This document shows positions 44,036-56,100 of a stretch of DNA of 64,000 bases, in pieces; position 1 is the first letter of the stretch, and each line of letters opens with the position of its first letter. The stretch is from Bathynomus jamesi. Its lineage: Eukaryota; Arthropoda; Malacostraca; Isopoda; Cirolanidae. Location of the stretch: assembly GCA_023014485.1 (NCBI GenBank), contig JAJOZX010002701.1:294501-358500 (forward strand), in the 5' to 3' direction. The notes under the pieces were generated by a model. The model did not search any database and was not told the origin of the DNA. It saw only the letters and a program-made list of their open reading frames with translations. A program made the translations under genes and the position numbers.

Positions 44036-44752
44036 GTTGTTCTCGCTACCTGTTCAGACGTTTTTTATAAACAAATCTCAGTTTTCTGCTCAACACGGCT
44101 CTTTCTAATTTTAAAATTGATTAGTCAAGGAAGGAAGATGTTGACTTCTATTTTGCAGCAACAGTTGATGATATTTATGTTACTTTACTGATTAATGAAA
44201 ATGATTAGGCTCTTCAAGTTATAAAAGAATTCTTTCGTAATAATTGATAAATACGAAACACAAAACGTATATGCAAACAGGATGATGATGCTTAGACTAC
44301 TCAAGTTGATGAAGTTTTCTCTTTCTCATATATTGTATCGACGTAATACTGTAAATATATTTAAAGTTTCTGCATAAATAACTTGTGTTTCACAGTAAAC
44401 AAAGATTTCCCTCAATCTTCTATCACATCCAAACATCTGCAACACCCTGATACTGTAGTTGATGCCGGAAGTTAAGTGCCGTAAACTGTGTAAATTATGA
44501 ATTTTGAAATCAGTGAGTAATTTCCGTCTGAAATTTAAGATTTCTTAATTTTTTAGAATTTGAAAGTAGAATTAGACTAGTTGTTGTGAACGGTGGATAT
44601 CATATGGAGGTTTACTAACTATATTAAATAAAACTTAAAGCATTCATGCGTTTTTATCATTGTTCTTTAACTCTATCATTTATAATAAAAAAATTGTAAA
44701 AGTTTATTTTTAGGGCATACCTTTTGGGACACCCTGTACATATATATATATA

Positions 44753-45627
44753 CTGAGCGGCAGAAAAATCGTCTCACTTGAAATATCGCGAAAAGCAAAA
44801 AAGTGGGCAAGCTTCTGTTTATAAAAGTTTTAAAATTCGAAAATATAGTCTATGAGGCAACCAAATAACGAGACAAAACGTCAGCTACGAACACACTAGC
44901 TGTAACGAATTTTCGACTTCTTTTAAGAATTCGACAGTCTGACATTCAGTTGCTCTTAGACTGCTAGTGCTACTTTTTCTTCCACTAGTGGGAGTAGGCA
45001 TTTGCGTTTATTAACAGATAGACTTCTAATTATTTTGGGTTTCAGAATTGGACATTTACAATAGATTTGAGTGCCGTGAACATCGCAAGAGTCGTCACCC
45101 TAATTGAAGATGGTCGGAGCCAGCGTTACGTCGCCGATGCGCTAGGAATTCCAAGAACAACGGTTCGACGCGTCCACCAACGTTATGTGGAGACAGGAGA
45201 GTACACCAGAAGACCAGGATCTGGAAGATCGCGCTGCACATCTGCCCGTGACGATCGTTTCATCGTCTTGAGTGTTTTGAGAGATCGTCGCTTTACTGCC
45301 ACAAACGTTCGCAATGAGCTGGAAAGGTCTCGAGACGTCAGTGTATCGGAACGAACCGTTAGAAGGAAACTTATGGAAAGTGGCTTACGTGCTAGACGTC
45401 CAGCAATGGGCCTGGGAATGCTCCCACACCACCGCAATGCTCGTCTTGCTTTCGCTCGTCAGCATGTCAATTGGACTGTGGTCCAATGGGGACGAGTATT
45501 GTTCACGGACGAATCAAGATTTAATCTTCGAACATCCGATGGACGGGAAAGAGTGTGGAGAAGAACAGGAGAAAGATTCGCCCAGTGCACTTTTACGGAG
45601 AGGGTTGCTTTTGAAGGAGTCCAATTG
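44753..45627 (+). mobile_element. Tc1 element, 5' part
   Basis: CTGAGCGGCAGAAAAATCGT follows TA and forms the left terminus. The right end is lost at a (CA)n/(TA)n run at about 45628-45661. Confidence 0.8.
45067..45627 (+). pseudogene. Tc1 transposase, 3'-truncated
   Basis: The start codon position reads TTG. The frame then gives a classic Tc1 N-terminus: NIARVVTLIEDGRSQRYVAD, GIPRTTVRRVHQRY, a RRPGSGR linker and SVSERTVRRKL. The first catalytic block VLFTDESRFNL lies at about 45499-45530. The frame is open to the truncation, after RFAQCTFTERVAFEG. The second and third catalytic acids are missing. Confidence 0.85.
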
Positions 45628-45661
45628 ACACACACACACACACACACATATATAGTATATA

Positions 45662-46587
45662 CAGGGGTGCAGTGCCAATTTTATAGGTGCCGGAGCTCTG
45701 GTGGGCCTGACAAAAGCCTGCCATTTCCTATCCTGTTTCTATATATGCCACACGATGACTAAGTATTTCGTGTTTGCACTCGCTAATTATCATAAAATAA
45801 ATATAATTATCAAGCAAATAAAGAAAAAAGAGCAATCATGTATTTTATCAATTTAAGAAGTTAAAACTACTTAGTGCTTACCAAATACCACCAGTGGGAA
45901 GTTTCACAATAATTTCCACAAAGGGTCAGGCGTGATATGTTTTCGGGGGTCTGAAGCAACGCTTGTCCTGGTGTCATCTGCCGATCTGTGGTACCGCAGC
46001 CATGATATGGCATATGGCTCAGGATTCCACTGAACTAGAGGAGGTCCATGTAGTTTAACAAACATAAGCGCTGATACATGATTTATGAGAATTCTTGAGC
46101 GTGTTGTTGTTATTATCAAGTTCATGTGACTGAATCCCCTCTCACACTCAGCAGTACTAATAGGAATAACTTGTGAACAGCTCAGTAATGGGTGTAATCT
46201 TGGGGGATGCGGCGCCCATGATCTTCCATATAGTCTCTAAAGGCATTTAGTACAGAGTAAGAAGAAAGCTTAAACCTCTTACAGAGAGATGAGATTTCAG
46301 CTTCTCCGTAATTAGGTGGTATTTCATCAGGCCAGTAGTCTTTTTCAAGGACATACATTTCATTTAGCAGTGATTTATACATACTTTGAGGTTCAGAAGT
46401 TTGAGAACCTTTCATGGATGTTGTCGTGAACATACGGTGCTGCAAATTGTTCACAAGACTAGTAAGAAACTGTTGATAATTAATGGAGACAATTTTTTTG
46501 TTGCTTGTTATGGTAATTCCTCCAAACTTCCTCTTGCAGAGGTGCCGGAGCGGCGCTCCGGCACGCTCCGGCAGCACTGCACCCCTG
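45662..46587 (-). mobile_element. hAT element (KIAA1586-like), deletion derivative
   Basis: CAGGGGTGCAGTGCC is imperfectly inverted at the right end (GCACTGCACCCCTG). A perfect 8-bp duplication AGTATATA lies at 45654-45661 and 46588-46595. Subterminal GGTGCCGGAGC motifs occur at both ends. Confidence 0.95.
45904..46540 (-). pseudogene. hAT transposase C-terminus (KIAA1586-like)
   Basis: The frame upstream of 46182 gives KDYWPDEIPPNYGEAEISSL and a FRDYMEDHGRR segment. A frameshift near 46190 leads through PLLSCSQVIPISTAECERGF to the frame 46125-45904 (MNLIITTTRSRILINHVSAL), the hATC domain as found in KIAA1586-like proteins. Zinc finger and most of the catalytic core are absent. Confidence 0.75.
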
Positions 46588-46750
46588 AGTATATATATAT
46601 TACATGGTGTGTCATAACATGTGGGACGCACTTTCAGGATGGATTCAGGACCTGAAAACAATGAAAAAAGTTTATATAAACATATGCCCGAAATCGCTTT
46701 GTTTCCGAGTTACAGCCCGTTGTGTGTTCCAGCAAGTATCCGCCTTACCT

Positions 46751-47640
46751 TTAAAGGAAGTGTTCAAAATGATCGCCTTGCGCTTGAATACACGCCTGAA
46801 CACGCCTCGTCATAGACTGCCTGACGCGTTCAAACATTCCAGGTATTGCTCGGATTTTCTGGCATCCTTGTTCTACACGTTGGCGAAGTACTTCAACGTT
46901 GTCAATGGGTGTCACGTAAACGATGGATTTCAGATGACCCCACAGGTAAAAATCGAGTGGATTCGGGTCCGGGGAGCGAGCAGGCCAGGTAATGGGTCCT
47001 TCACGGCCTATCCATTTATCAGGGAAATGGCCATCCAAATAGTCTCTGGCTACTCGACTAAAATGAGGTGGAGCGCCGTCATGCATAACCACATACGACG
47101 TCGGACACCAAGAACTTCATCTAGTAAATCGCTTAAATCATTCCCTAAAAAATTGGGAGAAAATTCTCCTGTTAATCTTCCAGGCAAAACAAAAGGACCG
47201 ATTAAGTTGTCGGCAATAAGTCCTGCCCATACATTGATACTAAATTGTTGTTGGTGCCTTGACTGGAAGATGGCATGAGGATTGTCTTCGGCCCAGTGAT
47301 GAGTGTCGTGAAAATTGATCACGTCATTTCTTGTGAAGGCAGCCTCATCAGAAAACAACACGGAAGATAGAAAAAGAGGATCGCGAGCACACTGTTGAAG
47401 GAACCAAGTACAAAAAGCCTCTCGTGGTGGGAAATCAGCTTCAGTAAGCCTTGCACTCTCTGAATGTGATATTGGTAAAGCTGTCGTTCTCGTAAAATTC
47501 CAAAACATTTGTGTATCTTACACCCTCTGCTGCTGCTGCTATCCTTCGGGTGCTGACACCAGGATGTTCCTCCACGCGATTCAGGACCCGCTCCTCCAAC
47601 TCAACAGTTCTGGCGCTGATTGGTCTACCACCATCCTAAA
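46751..47640 (-). pseudogene. mariner transposase, central and C-terminal part
   Basis: From 47640 the frame gives GGRPISARTVELEERVLNRV and STRRIAAAAEGV. A shift near 47510 leads to 47508-47050, with FPPREAFCTWFLQQ and the first catalytic block LFSDEAAF, then SINVWAGL. After another shift the frame 47092-46751 carries HDGAPPHF (second Asp) and WPARSPDPNPLDFYLWG (third Asp). The catalytic set is complete but split over frames. Confidence 0.85.
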
Positions 47641-48177
47641 CTCGCTTTTTGAATGATCCTGTATCACTGTTATCGCGGGTATATGAGCGAACGTGGAATA
47701 CGGAGTGTGACCCTAATCGCGGGTCCTTCCGTGCTTCCCTAAGGAACAAGGGGGTTCTAAGCCCTGCGGACAATTGTCACAGCACGGTATCACTTGAGCG
47801 CAAGGCGCACGGATCCTTTTCTTCGGGTAAGGTCGACTGGAGAAAAGTTAAATCATTAATAAACCAACTTAAGCTTCATTCAAAAATACACGAGTGCGGT
47901 TTGGCTCTGGGGTATGCCAACACGGACTAGTTTTCAATGTTAACTTTAACCCTGGATTCCGATTGTGACTGAGCATGCAAGTGCTCATAAGAATCTAATT
48001 TCATAACTGGTCAAAATTGTGGAGCGAGGGAAAGACCTGGAGCATACACAGTATATTAATGAACACTAATAACTAGTGCAAACTCAAGAATAAATTAGTT
48101 ATACAGCCAACCCCCAATTCATAATGACAAAAATGTTACAAATTATATGGAAATACAAATAGATTTTTTACAATATA
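47641..48177. other. Unassigned DNA
   Basis: No frame or family recognised. Confidence 0.4.
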
Positions 48178-48267
48178 CAGGGTGTACATAAAGTCAGGAT
48201 CTATTTTTGTGAAGCACTTGGAAATTATATGGAATTCAATCATAAAATGATAAAGCGGTAACATTTA

Positions 48268-48600
48268 TTAAATAATTAAGAAGTAGAATTCGACGTGACG
48301 CCCATCAGTATCCCTGCACAGCTCAAATCGTTCCGCAGCATTTCTAAACACATTCTGGAGCATTTGCGGGGTTATGTTATCTGCAGCAGTTCGTATACGT
48401 GTACGTAAGTTTTCAAGACTCGTAATCTTCGTCTGATAGACGTGCGATTTGATAAAGCCCCATGCAAAGAAATCTAAAGGCGTTAAATCTGGTGATCTCG
48501 CTGGCCAAGGTCTGTTGCTTCCGCGTCCGATCCAGCGATTTGGAAAACGTCCATTTAGATAATCCTGAACAATTTTGGCATAGTGACAAGGAGCACCATG
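48268..48600 (-). pseudogene. mariner transposase C-terminus, left arm
   Basis: The frame gives HGAPCHYAKIVQDYLNGRF, PNRWIGRG and WPARSPDLTPLDFFAWGF, the last two catalytic blocks of a mariner, and ends just inside the terminus. The N-terminal two thirds are absent. Confidence 0.85.
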
Positions 48601-48639
48601 TTGATAGACGACGGTACTAACAATCCTATCCCCGTCGTC

Positions 48640-48966
48640 TATCAACATGATGGTGCTCCTTGTCACTATGCCAAAATTGTTCAGGATTATCTAAATGGAC
48701 GTTTTCCAAATCGCTGGATCGGACGCGGAAGCAACAGACCTTGGCCAGCGAGATCACCAGATTTAACGCCTTTAGATTTCTTTGCATGGGGCTTTATCAA
48801 ATCGCACGTCTATCAGACGAAGATTACGAGTCTTGAAAACTTACGTATACGAACTGCTGCAGATAACATAACCCCGCAAATGCTCCAGAATGTGTTTAGA
48901 AATGCTGCGGAACGATTTGAGCTGTGCAGGGATACTGATGGGCGTCACGTCGAATCCTACTCTTAA
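48640..48966 (+). pseudogene. mariner transposase C-terminus, right arm
   Basis: Inverse duplicate of the left-arm frame, with the same blocks (DGAPCHYAKIVQDYL, SPDLTPLDFFAWG). It keeps the HDGAPCH form of the second catalytic block, where the left arm has QHGAPCH after a small deletion. Confidence 0.85.
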
Positions 48967-49072
48967 TTATTTAATAAATGTTACCACTTTATCATTTTAT
49001 CATTTTATGATTGAATTCCATATAATTTCCAAGTGCTTCACCAAAATAGATCCTGACTTTATGTACACCCTG

Positions 49073-49499
49073 TACAGTAAAAAATACTTAGTCTGGCTGC
49101 TCGAAGCCACTGAATAAGGTATCAGAATACCAATAATAGTACGATTCCAGAGCGGGCAAGATTTAATTCTGCGTGCCGTAACCTAATAGCCCGTCCCGTC
49201 GATGCTTGAAGATTCCAGTCCCACTTTGAAACCTCTGCGCAGAGAGGTTTCTTAAGCGTTATTCTTCAAGCGAAGAAGAATGCCTTGAATCTCGTTCAAC
49301 CTTTTATTCAGCTACAATATTCACTAGTTTACATTTCGAACAAACTTCCACATTTTCAAAATAATTTCAAATACAGAGCAAGGACAACTACTTTCATCGC
49401 CGGTCACAACCAATAGAATACCCACACATTCGCTATTCAAACCTAGCTCTTTCACGCGCACAAAACAAAAGACAATCGCATATCCAAGACATACTCGCA
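49073..49499. other. Unassigned DNA
   Basis: A short inverted repeat (ACCTCTGCGCAGAGAGGT) lies near 49231. No coding frame. Confidence 0.4.
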
Positions 49500-49937
49500 T
49501 GCACTCAAGCTTGTTCTGTTACATCACCAAGACGCTCGTCTACTCTGAAAGGTCTTATCTGGCAGACGGCGATTCGGAAACCTTTCCGCATTACACTCGG
49601 CAAGTCCATACATGAGATGCATGTCTGCCATTTCTGTTTGAATAAGCCTCCATTCTCACTTCAAATGCACACTATCACTGAATAGCACAAAAACTTTTAA
49701 GGATTTTTTTTTTCACTGGACTGCACTTATTCACGTTAAGAAGTTACGAATACGAACAGTGAAACACCGCGATGCACCTCTAACTGACTGATGACTCTAC
49801 ACTCAACGATATTGAAACATGTCATGGAGTGTGCGAAACATTACAATCGGCAAGGCCATACATGAAATAAGTCTCGTACACACTTACAAACATTGTCAGC
49901 AAGAAGTGTTTGTAAACAGTTTGCGGAAAGAATTGCT
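49500..49937 (-). pseudogene. mariner N-terminal coding traces, two copies
   Basis: Two minus-strand segments encode the same start of a mariner transposase: MADMHLMYGLAECNAERFPN and RRLPDKTFQ (about 49637-49540), and YETYFMYGLADCN (about 49900-49845). Each soon hits a stop or shift. Their proximity suggests a local duplication or two nested copies. Confidence 0.6.
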
Positions 49938-50085
49938 AGAACACAAAACGGGTTGTAACTCGGAAACAAAGCGATTTTGCGGCATATGTTTATATAAACT
50001 TTTTTAATTGTTTTCAGGTCCTGAATCCATCCTGAAAGTGCGTCCCACACGTTATGAAACACCCTATATATATATATATATATAT

Positions 50086-51230
50086 GTCGTAAACAGAGAG
50101 CTGTTATCGAGTTCTTAATCGCAGAGAAGGAAACAGTTGGAAATATTCACAAACGTCTACAAAACGTTTACGGAGATGCTGTTGTTGATCGAAGCACAGT
50201 TGGACGCTGGTCTGAACGTGTGAGATCATCGGAGAGAGGGAAAGCCAGCCTCGATGATGAGCCACGCAGCGGTCACCCGGCATCAGCTGTGACATCTCAC
50301 ACTGTGCAACGTGCTAACAGCATCATTCGATCAAATCGGCGCGTCACATACAAGCTATCACTGGAGCTAGGAATTAGTGAAGGAAGTGTGAATACGATAA
50401 TTCAGTAACTGGGATACTGAAGTGTGTGTTCACGGCTTGTTCCTCGCGAACTGACTGAAGATCACAATGCCCAAAGAAAAGAAATTGCTTCAGAGTCGTT
50501 GGTTCGATACGAGACAGAAGGGGATGACTTCCTTTCACGAATTGTGACTGGGGATGAAACTTGGGTACGCCACTTTGAACCTGAAACAAAACGCCAATCC
50601 ATGGATTGGCAAGAAAAAGTTCAAAAAGGCTCCCTCTGCAGGAAAGGTTATGACCACCATCTTCTGGGACATTAAAGGGGTGATTCTGGTGGACATTATG
50701 AGAAAGGACAATCAATCAACTCGGAGGCATATATTGCTACCCTACAGAGACTCCAGAGACGTATAAAGCGAGTTCGACCGGAGAGAAAACTGGAAGACGT
50801 CCTTCTTCTGCACGATAACGCAAGACCACACAACAGTTTGCAAACAAGAGAGGCTATCACAAAAATGCGCTTGCCTGCGTTACCCGACCCTCCATACAGC
50901 CCGGATCCGGCACCTTCAAACTTCCATTTGTTTGGGCCAATGAAGGATGCTATTCGTGGAAGAAAGTTTCAGTGACGATGAGGTTGTTGAGGAGGTTAAG
51001 AGGTGGCTCCAGCGGAACCAAGCGGACTTTTACCAGCAAGAAATAAAAGCCCTTGTTTCGAGGTGGAGGAAAGCCGTAGAAAAGGATGGAGACTATGTGG
51101 AAAAATAAAAACTTGTAAAAAAGGTATGTAACTACTTGTGTACAAAATTTTGGAACTTACAAGGAAACTTGGAAAGAAAAAAAAAAGGTGGGGCAAAATA
51201 TAGAGTGGCCCTCGTGTATAATATAATATA
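50086..51230 (+). mobile_element. mariner element (SETMAR/Mos1-like branch)
   Basis: A nearly full-length transposase coding region lies between (TA)n tracts. Clear terminal repeats are not resolved. Confidence 0.7.
50092..51108 (+). pseudogene. mariner transposase with DD34D motif, frameshifted
   Basis: The frame starts at RAVIEFLIAEKETVGNIHKR, then STVGRWSERV and DDEPRSGHP, the paired DNA-binding motifs. A TAA at 50405 ends it. The next frame has IVTGDETWVRHFEPETKRQS (first Asp, about 50542). Shifts near 50610 and 50700 lead to LLLHDNARPHNS (second Asp, about 50808) and YSPDPAPSNFHLFGPMKD (third Asp, about 50897). The C-terminus ends KDGDYVEK and a stop at 51108. The three acids are present but distributed over frames. 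Confidence 0.85.
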
Positions 51231-51249
51231 TATATATTATATGGGAATG

Positions 51250-51411
51250 AACTCAGAATGGTTCCCTGAGGTTTTTTATGATACACACAGACCGTGCATG
51301 GAACAAGGAACTCTTCTAGGAAAATTAAATCCACTATAGTCCGAATAAGTAATGGTAAATGACAAACACTATAGTTTTTTCTTTTTCAAGATGTTAGCCC
51401 GACGCGGGCAA
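51250..51411 (+). other. Element end shared with 62145-62400
   Basis: CAGACCGTGCATGGAACAAG and the following 120 bp recur, partly inverted, at 62145-62400. This suggests the terminus of the transposon that supplied the duplicated pseudogene to the right. Confidence 0.5.
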
Positions 51412-52480
51412 CGGGTCACTCGCAAAGAGGTCCCAAAAATATAGCTTCCCTCACCAGCTATCTGCAAAGCAGATAGGATCCAGCTTTAGGACAGGAAACC
51501 CTAGATCATTTGTGGAGATTTGAAGGTGATATCCATGCTTCTTGGCCAACAATCTGGATATACAAAGATGCCTTGCTTCATATGAGTGGGACAGCAGAGA
51601 AAAGGCTGATCAGTGGAAAAAGAAGGATTGGCCCCAAAGAACTAACTAAACACCAGGTAGCAAAAATGTTATCAACGAACCCCTTGCGACATCTGGAAAA
51701 GTGTTGCTACCATCATTACACATTAAATTGGGGCTACTGAAGCAATTTGTAAAAGCTTTGAATAGAGATGGCAACTGTTTTCCAAATACATTTCTCACAA
51801 GTTCTTTTCTCTAAGTGAAGAGAAAATAAAAGCTAGGGTGTTCGATAGCCCTCAAATACAGAAACTAATGAAAGATGACAACTTCCTTGATTCACTGTCA
51901 AATGTGGAGAAAGCGGCTTGGATATCATTAAAAAATGTTGTTGAAAAGACTATAGAACAACTGTTAGCCAGAGACTATAGAACAATTGTTAGCCACATGT
52001 TGAAATGCTATGAAAAACTTGGTTGCAACATGAGTGTAAAACTGCATTTCCTTCACAGCCACTTGGAGTACTTCCCTGAGAACCTTGGAGCGGTTAGTGA
52101 AGAACAAGGTGAAAGGTTCCATCACGACATAAAAAACATGGGAAAACGATATTAAGGAAGATGAAATGTCAATATGATGACTGACTACTGTTCGTGTTTG
52201 AAGAGAGATGTTACCGAACCAAATTTTAAAGAGATCTAAAAAGAGGAAATGTACCCAAATCTGCTGATATATATAACCAAAGCAAAGTAATCTAAAATGA
52301 TTCTTTCTGTGAATTTTATTGTATTACTGTTCTTTTACTCAGATTTAAATAAAGTTCTTTTGGTGTTAAGTTGAAAGTTTTTAATTTGTTTCCAAATGTT
52401 TAATCTAATATTATGTTATATGAGCATAAAATCAGTTTGTTTTTTAATGATTTTGAGAGAAAATCTGATGTGATAGCAAA
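51412..52480 (+). repeat. Tandem duplication, copy 1 (1069 bp)
   Basis: Starts CGGGTCACTCGCAAAGAGG. The same sequence restarts at 52481. Copies differ at only about six to eight positions. Copy 1 is uninterrupted. Confidence 0.95.
51501..52170 (+). pseudogene. Unnamed arthropod multicopy protein, copy 1
   Basis: Fragments in changing frames read IICGDLKVISMLLGQQSGYT, WDSREKADQW, LLPSLHIKLGLLKQFVKAL, FDSPQIQKLMKDDNF, CNMSVKLHFLHSHLEYFPEN, LGAVSEEQGERFHHDIK and then MGKRY. I recognise this block order from a very common unnamed arthropod protein family, probably transposon-borne. Several stops and shifts interrupt it. The longest clean stretch is 51838-52155. No function known to me. Confidence 0.6.
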
Positions 52481-52951
52481 CGGGTCACTCGCAAAGAGGT
52501 CCCAAAAATATAGCTTCCCTCACCAGCTATCTGCAAAGCAGATAGGATCCAGCTTTACGACAGGAAACCCTAGATCATTTGTGGAGATTTGAAGGTGATA
52601 TCCATGCTTCTTGGCCAACAATCTGGATATACAAAGATGCCTTGCTTCATATGAGTGGGACAGCAGAGAAAAGGCTGATCAGTGGAAAAAGAAGGATTGG
52701 CCCCAAAGAACTAACTAAACACCAGGTAGCAAAAATGTTATCAACGAACCCCTTGCGACACCTGGAAAAGTGTTGCTACCATCATTACACATTAAATTGG
52801 GGCTACTGAAGCAATTTGTAAAAGCTTTGAATAGAGATGGCAACTGTTTTCCAAATACATTTCTCGCAAGTTCTTTTCTCTAAGTGAAGAGAAAATAAAA
52901 GCTAGGGTGTTCGATAGCCCTCAAATACAGAAACTAATGAAAGATGACAAC

Positions 52952-53105
52952 TGACTAAATCGCTCTTATTCTACAGATGAGGAGGTGGAGTTGTGTCCAG
53001 TAGTTCAAATAAAAAGTGTTACTCCCCTGAGTATGTGTGTCCTTTTCTTTGAACTACTGGACACAACTCCACCTCCTCATCTGTAGAATAAGAGCGATTT
53101 AGTCA
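52952..53105 (-). repeat. 3'-side terminus: perfect 58-bp hairpin
   Basis: 52952-53009 and 53048-53105 are exact inverse copies around 38 bases. It begins TGACTAAATCGCTC and ends GAGCGATTTAGTCA. It occupies the place of the 3' LTR, directly beside the polypurine tract. Confidence 0.95.
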
Positions 53106-53131
53106 CTCTTATCCTCTTCTCTTCCTCCTTC
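53106..53131 (-). promoter_or_regulatory. Polypurine tract
   Basis: 26 bases of pyrimidine (plus strand) with a single A, overlapping the last codons of pol. On the coding strand this is the GA-rich plus-strand primer expected next to the 3' LTR. Confidence 0.7.
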
Positions 53132-56100
53132 AGTTTTTTTTCAAACTCTCTCCTCCCACGTATCTTCTTATATTTTCTTCGGCAACTCCTCTCTTGGTCA
53201 ACACATCCGCCACCTGCTCCAGACCTCGCACCCACTCCACCTCTGTCACTTCACCACTCTCCAAAGTTTCTTTAATTGCAGCTATATCAATTCTCAACCG
53301 TTTACTACTGACACCAGTGTTTGATTTTATCGCCTTCATTAGTGTTTTGCTGTCAGTTTTCACTCTTATTTCAATCTTTCTGCCCCCCACTATCTCCTTC
53401 CATAGTTGATTATAGTAAATTCCTCCCTCAATAGCCTCTCCAACACTCAGTGCCTCAGCTTCAATTGTAGCTTTTGCCACTCTTTTTGCCTTCCTCGACT
53501 TCCACCATATTGGACATTTTCATCCCATATCATCTGCTAATGATATTATGTATCCGATTTGAGTTTGTTCGTTCTCCACATTTCCAAACGAGGCATCTGC
53601 ATATATTTCCCAAAATATTTTCTCTTCATCCAATTTTTCTAGGACGATTTCTCCCCTTGATCTTTTTGCCTTCACGATTTTTATTAATTTTCTCATATCC
53701 TGTGTTGTTCCCTCTTTAAACGCTCTACTTAGATCACTTACATCATAAGCTATTTCGGGTAAGATATGTTGTGATATCCAATTCAGTTGTCCCACAATTG
53801 ATCGATAGAGAGTCAACTCTTTCCTTTTTAGGACTCTAAGACCTTGATAAAGCTTCCCTTCGGGTTCTTGTATACTCTCGATGTATTTCCTTTGCTCAAT
53901 GAGTATTCTCTTTTCTTGTTGTCTTACGTGAACTCCTATATACTTGAAATTCTGCCTTCCTTGATCTCCCACCTTCAATTTTTCTTTCATCTTCGTAATA
54001 ACTGTCTTAAGAAAATTATCATCTCCTCCGTAACAAAAATCGTCTACATGTGCACATAGGACTCCACTTACACTTCCTTGATCATCTTTCCAATAAAACA
54101 TGTTTGGTTCCAGTTTGCTTTTAACTCCTCCAAGCTCCACCACCACCTTCACCACCTTCATATACCATGCTTTTGCCGCATCTTTAAGTCCGTAAACTGC
54201 TTTCTTCAACTGCCATAGAACACCACTTTCTACTTCACTGGGTGGTTTGACATACACTACTCTCTGTATTCTTTCTCCTTGTAAATATGCAGTTGCAATA
54301 TCTAAAGTATGACACTTCCATCCCTTCTGATTAATTATGCATAGACACAATTTTAAAGTTTCTGGGTTACAAGTGGGTGCATCTTTTTCCCAGTCTTCCA
54401 TTTCTTCCTCGAATCCTCTCGCCACCAATCTTGCTTTACAAATTCTTTTACCTGCTTTCACTTTTTCAGTCACCACCCACCTTGTGGACACACTTTTCTG
54501 ACCAACATCTTCTACTTCTTCATACACTTCGTTATCTAGCCAGCTTTGTAATTCCTTTCGTTTGGCTTCCTCTACCTTTTCATCCTCAAAACCGAGCAGG
54601 ACTTCCTCCTCGTCATCTATCTTCCTTATCTCTTCGTACTCTCTTAAATCAATCCAATCTTTCCTGCCGGTATTTATTTCTTGTATATTGTAGCTGTCTC
54701 CCCACTTTTTACTCGATCTTTTTCCAGCTAAACCCAAAATCTTCCATTCTTCTCGTTCGCCTGTTTCCTTATGCCGGGCCCTGACTCTATCTCCTTTTTT
54801 CAACTTAGGTATAATCTCTCTCTCTACCTCCTCCTCTCACGTTCATCTTCCTCATCTTCTGATTCCTCTTCATCTTCCATCGCCTCATCATCATCACACA
54901 CTGGATCTCCTCCATCTCTTCTCACCATAACCATGTCCCTTTCTTCTCTGTCAAAGTTGTTGTTATCGATCTCCTCTTCCTTTTCATTACCTCTTTCTCT
55001 CTCTTCTTTCATGACTTCATTTGTTCCTTGAATCCGAGTGATATGCACTCGCGCCACTTGCCTTAATGAATCCCCATGCTTCACAATCACAGTTTTCCCA
55101 TCTACGCCAATTACCTTTGCTGGTCCTCTCCACTCTTTTTCATTTTCTCTTTTGTAGTAGACCTCATCATTGATAATCACATCTTCTATCTTATGTACCC
55201 GTATATTTTTCCTCAGAGCAGTCCTTATTTTTAAACAAGATTCATTCTTAATGAATATTTCTCTTGCCTTATGCATCGCTTGTAGATTTTCCCTCACCAT
55301 CTGTTCTTCATTTCCTTCTACAACACCACCAATGCTGAAGCCATCATTCAGAAGGTTCGGGTGTATCGGATTATGCCCAAACACTAATTGGTTTGGCGAA
55401 AAACCACCATAATTACTCAGACAATTCTTTGCCAACACCACCCATCCTAGAGCAATCTTAATGTTTACTTCTTCCGCCATCTTCCTCAAACTCTCCTTCA
55501 GTAATCCGACAGTCTTTTCACACAGTCCATTGCTCCATGGACTTTCTGCTGGTGTAGTCATCATTTTTATCTGCCATTTTTCACACATAATTCTCATTTT
55601 TTCGTTTTGAAATTCACCTCCATTATCAGTCAGTATTTTTGCCGGTGTTCCAAAATAGTCAACCATCCCTCCATCATTCCATTCATCACAGTCTCTGGTG
55701 TCTTGTCCTTTATCCACCTGGCTTGACAATATCTTGTCGCCATATCTACCATTACTAAGAATCTTCGTCCCTCAAGTTCTCCCAGATCAAGGGCTACCAC
55801 CTCATTAAATTGTTTACTCCAACTCAAACCCACTACTGGCTTTGGTGGATTCTTCTTATATCTCTTACAAATATCGCACTCAGTTAGTTGTTCCAATAAT
55901 CTGTTTTTCATCTTCTTTTTCTGCTCTTCCTCCAGTCCCTCACTCCATCCAGCATCCTCCGTCAACCTCCAAATTCTCTCTCCACTAGCGTGTCCGAATT
56001 GTAGATGTAACTTTCTTATGGCTGCACCAATCTCCTTATCTCCTTTTTCTTTCCATCCTTCTGTCCACACTTCTTCTCTTCTCCTTTGTGGTATCAAACC

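Larger units (their letters stand above)
40475..44450 (-). mobile_element. Jockey-like LINE, near full length
   Basis: An 11-bp duplication TACTGTAGTTG flanks it (40464-40474 and 44451-44461). On its coding strand it ends in a (CAA)n tail, seen as (TTG)n at 40475-40493. About 415 bp precede the large ORF as a 5' leader. Two frameshifts are the only visible damage. Confidence 0.9.
40175..44736. mobile_element. mariner MITE with inverted repeats of about 180 bp, hosting a LINE
   Basis: CAGGGTGTCCCAAAAGGTAT (40175) is inverted at 44717-44736. The arms agree for about 180 bp, with a few indels. Without the LINE at 40475-44450 it is about 565 bp long and has no coding region. Confidence 0.9.
48178..49072. 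mobile_element. Giant palindrome made of two inverted mariner 3' halves
   Basis: 48178-48614 and 48632-49072 are inverse copies of about 437 and 441 bp, differing by a few bases and short indels, around a spacer of about 17 bases. Both outer tips read CAGGGTGTACATAAAGTCAG and are flanked by TA, so the unit has two functional-looking termini. Confidence 0.95.
46603..50065 (-). mobile_element. mariner element with inverted ends of about 125 bp, heavily interrupted
   Basis: CATGGTGTGTCATAACATGT (46603) and the inverse ACGTTATGAAACACCCT (to 50065) begin arms that match over about 125 bp, through CAGGACCTGAAAACAAT. The C-terminal transposase half adjoins the left arm, and N-terminal coding traces adjoin the right arm. 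This fits one element enlarged by the palindrome at 48178 and other DNA. An alternative is two related copies. Confidence 0.6.

Noticed and set aside
47649..47930. 93-codon plus-strand frame
   Set aside because: No motif and no neighbouring signals. It lies in unassigned DNA next to mariner remnants.
49819..50007. 62-codon plus-strand frame
   Set aside because: Antisense to the mariner N-terminal trace and its inverted repeat.
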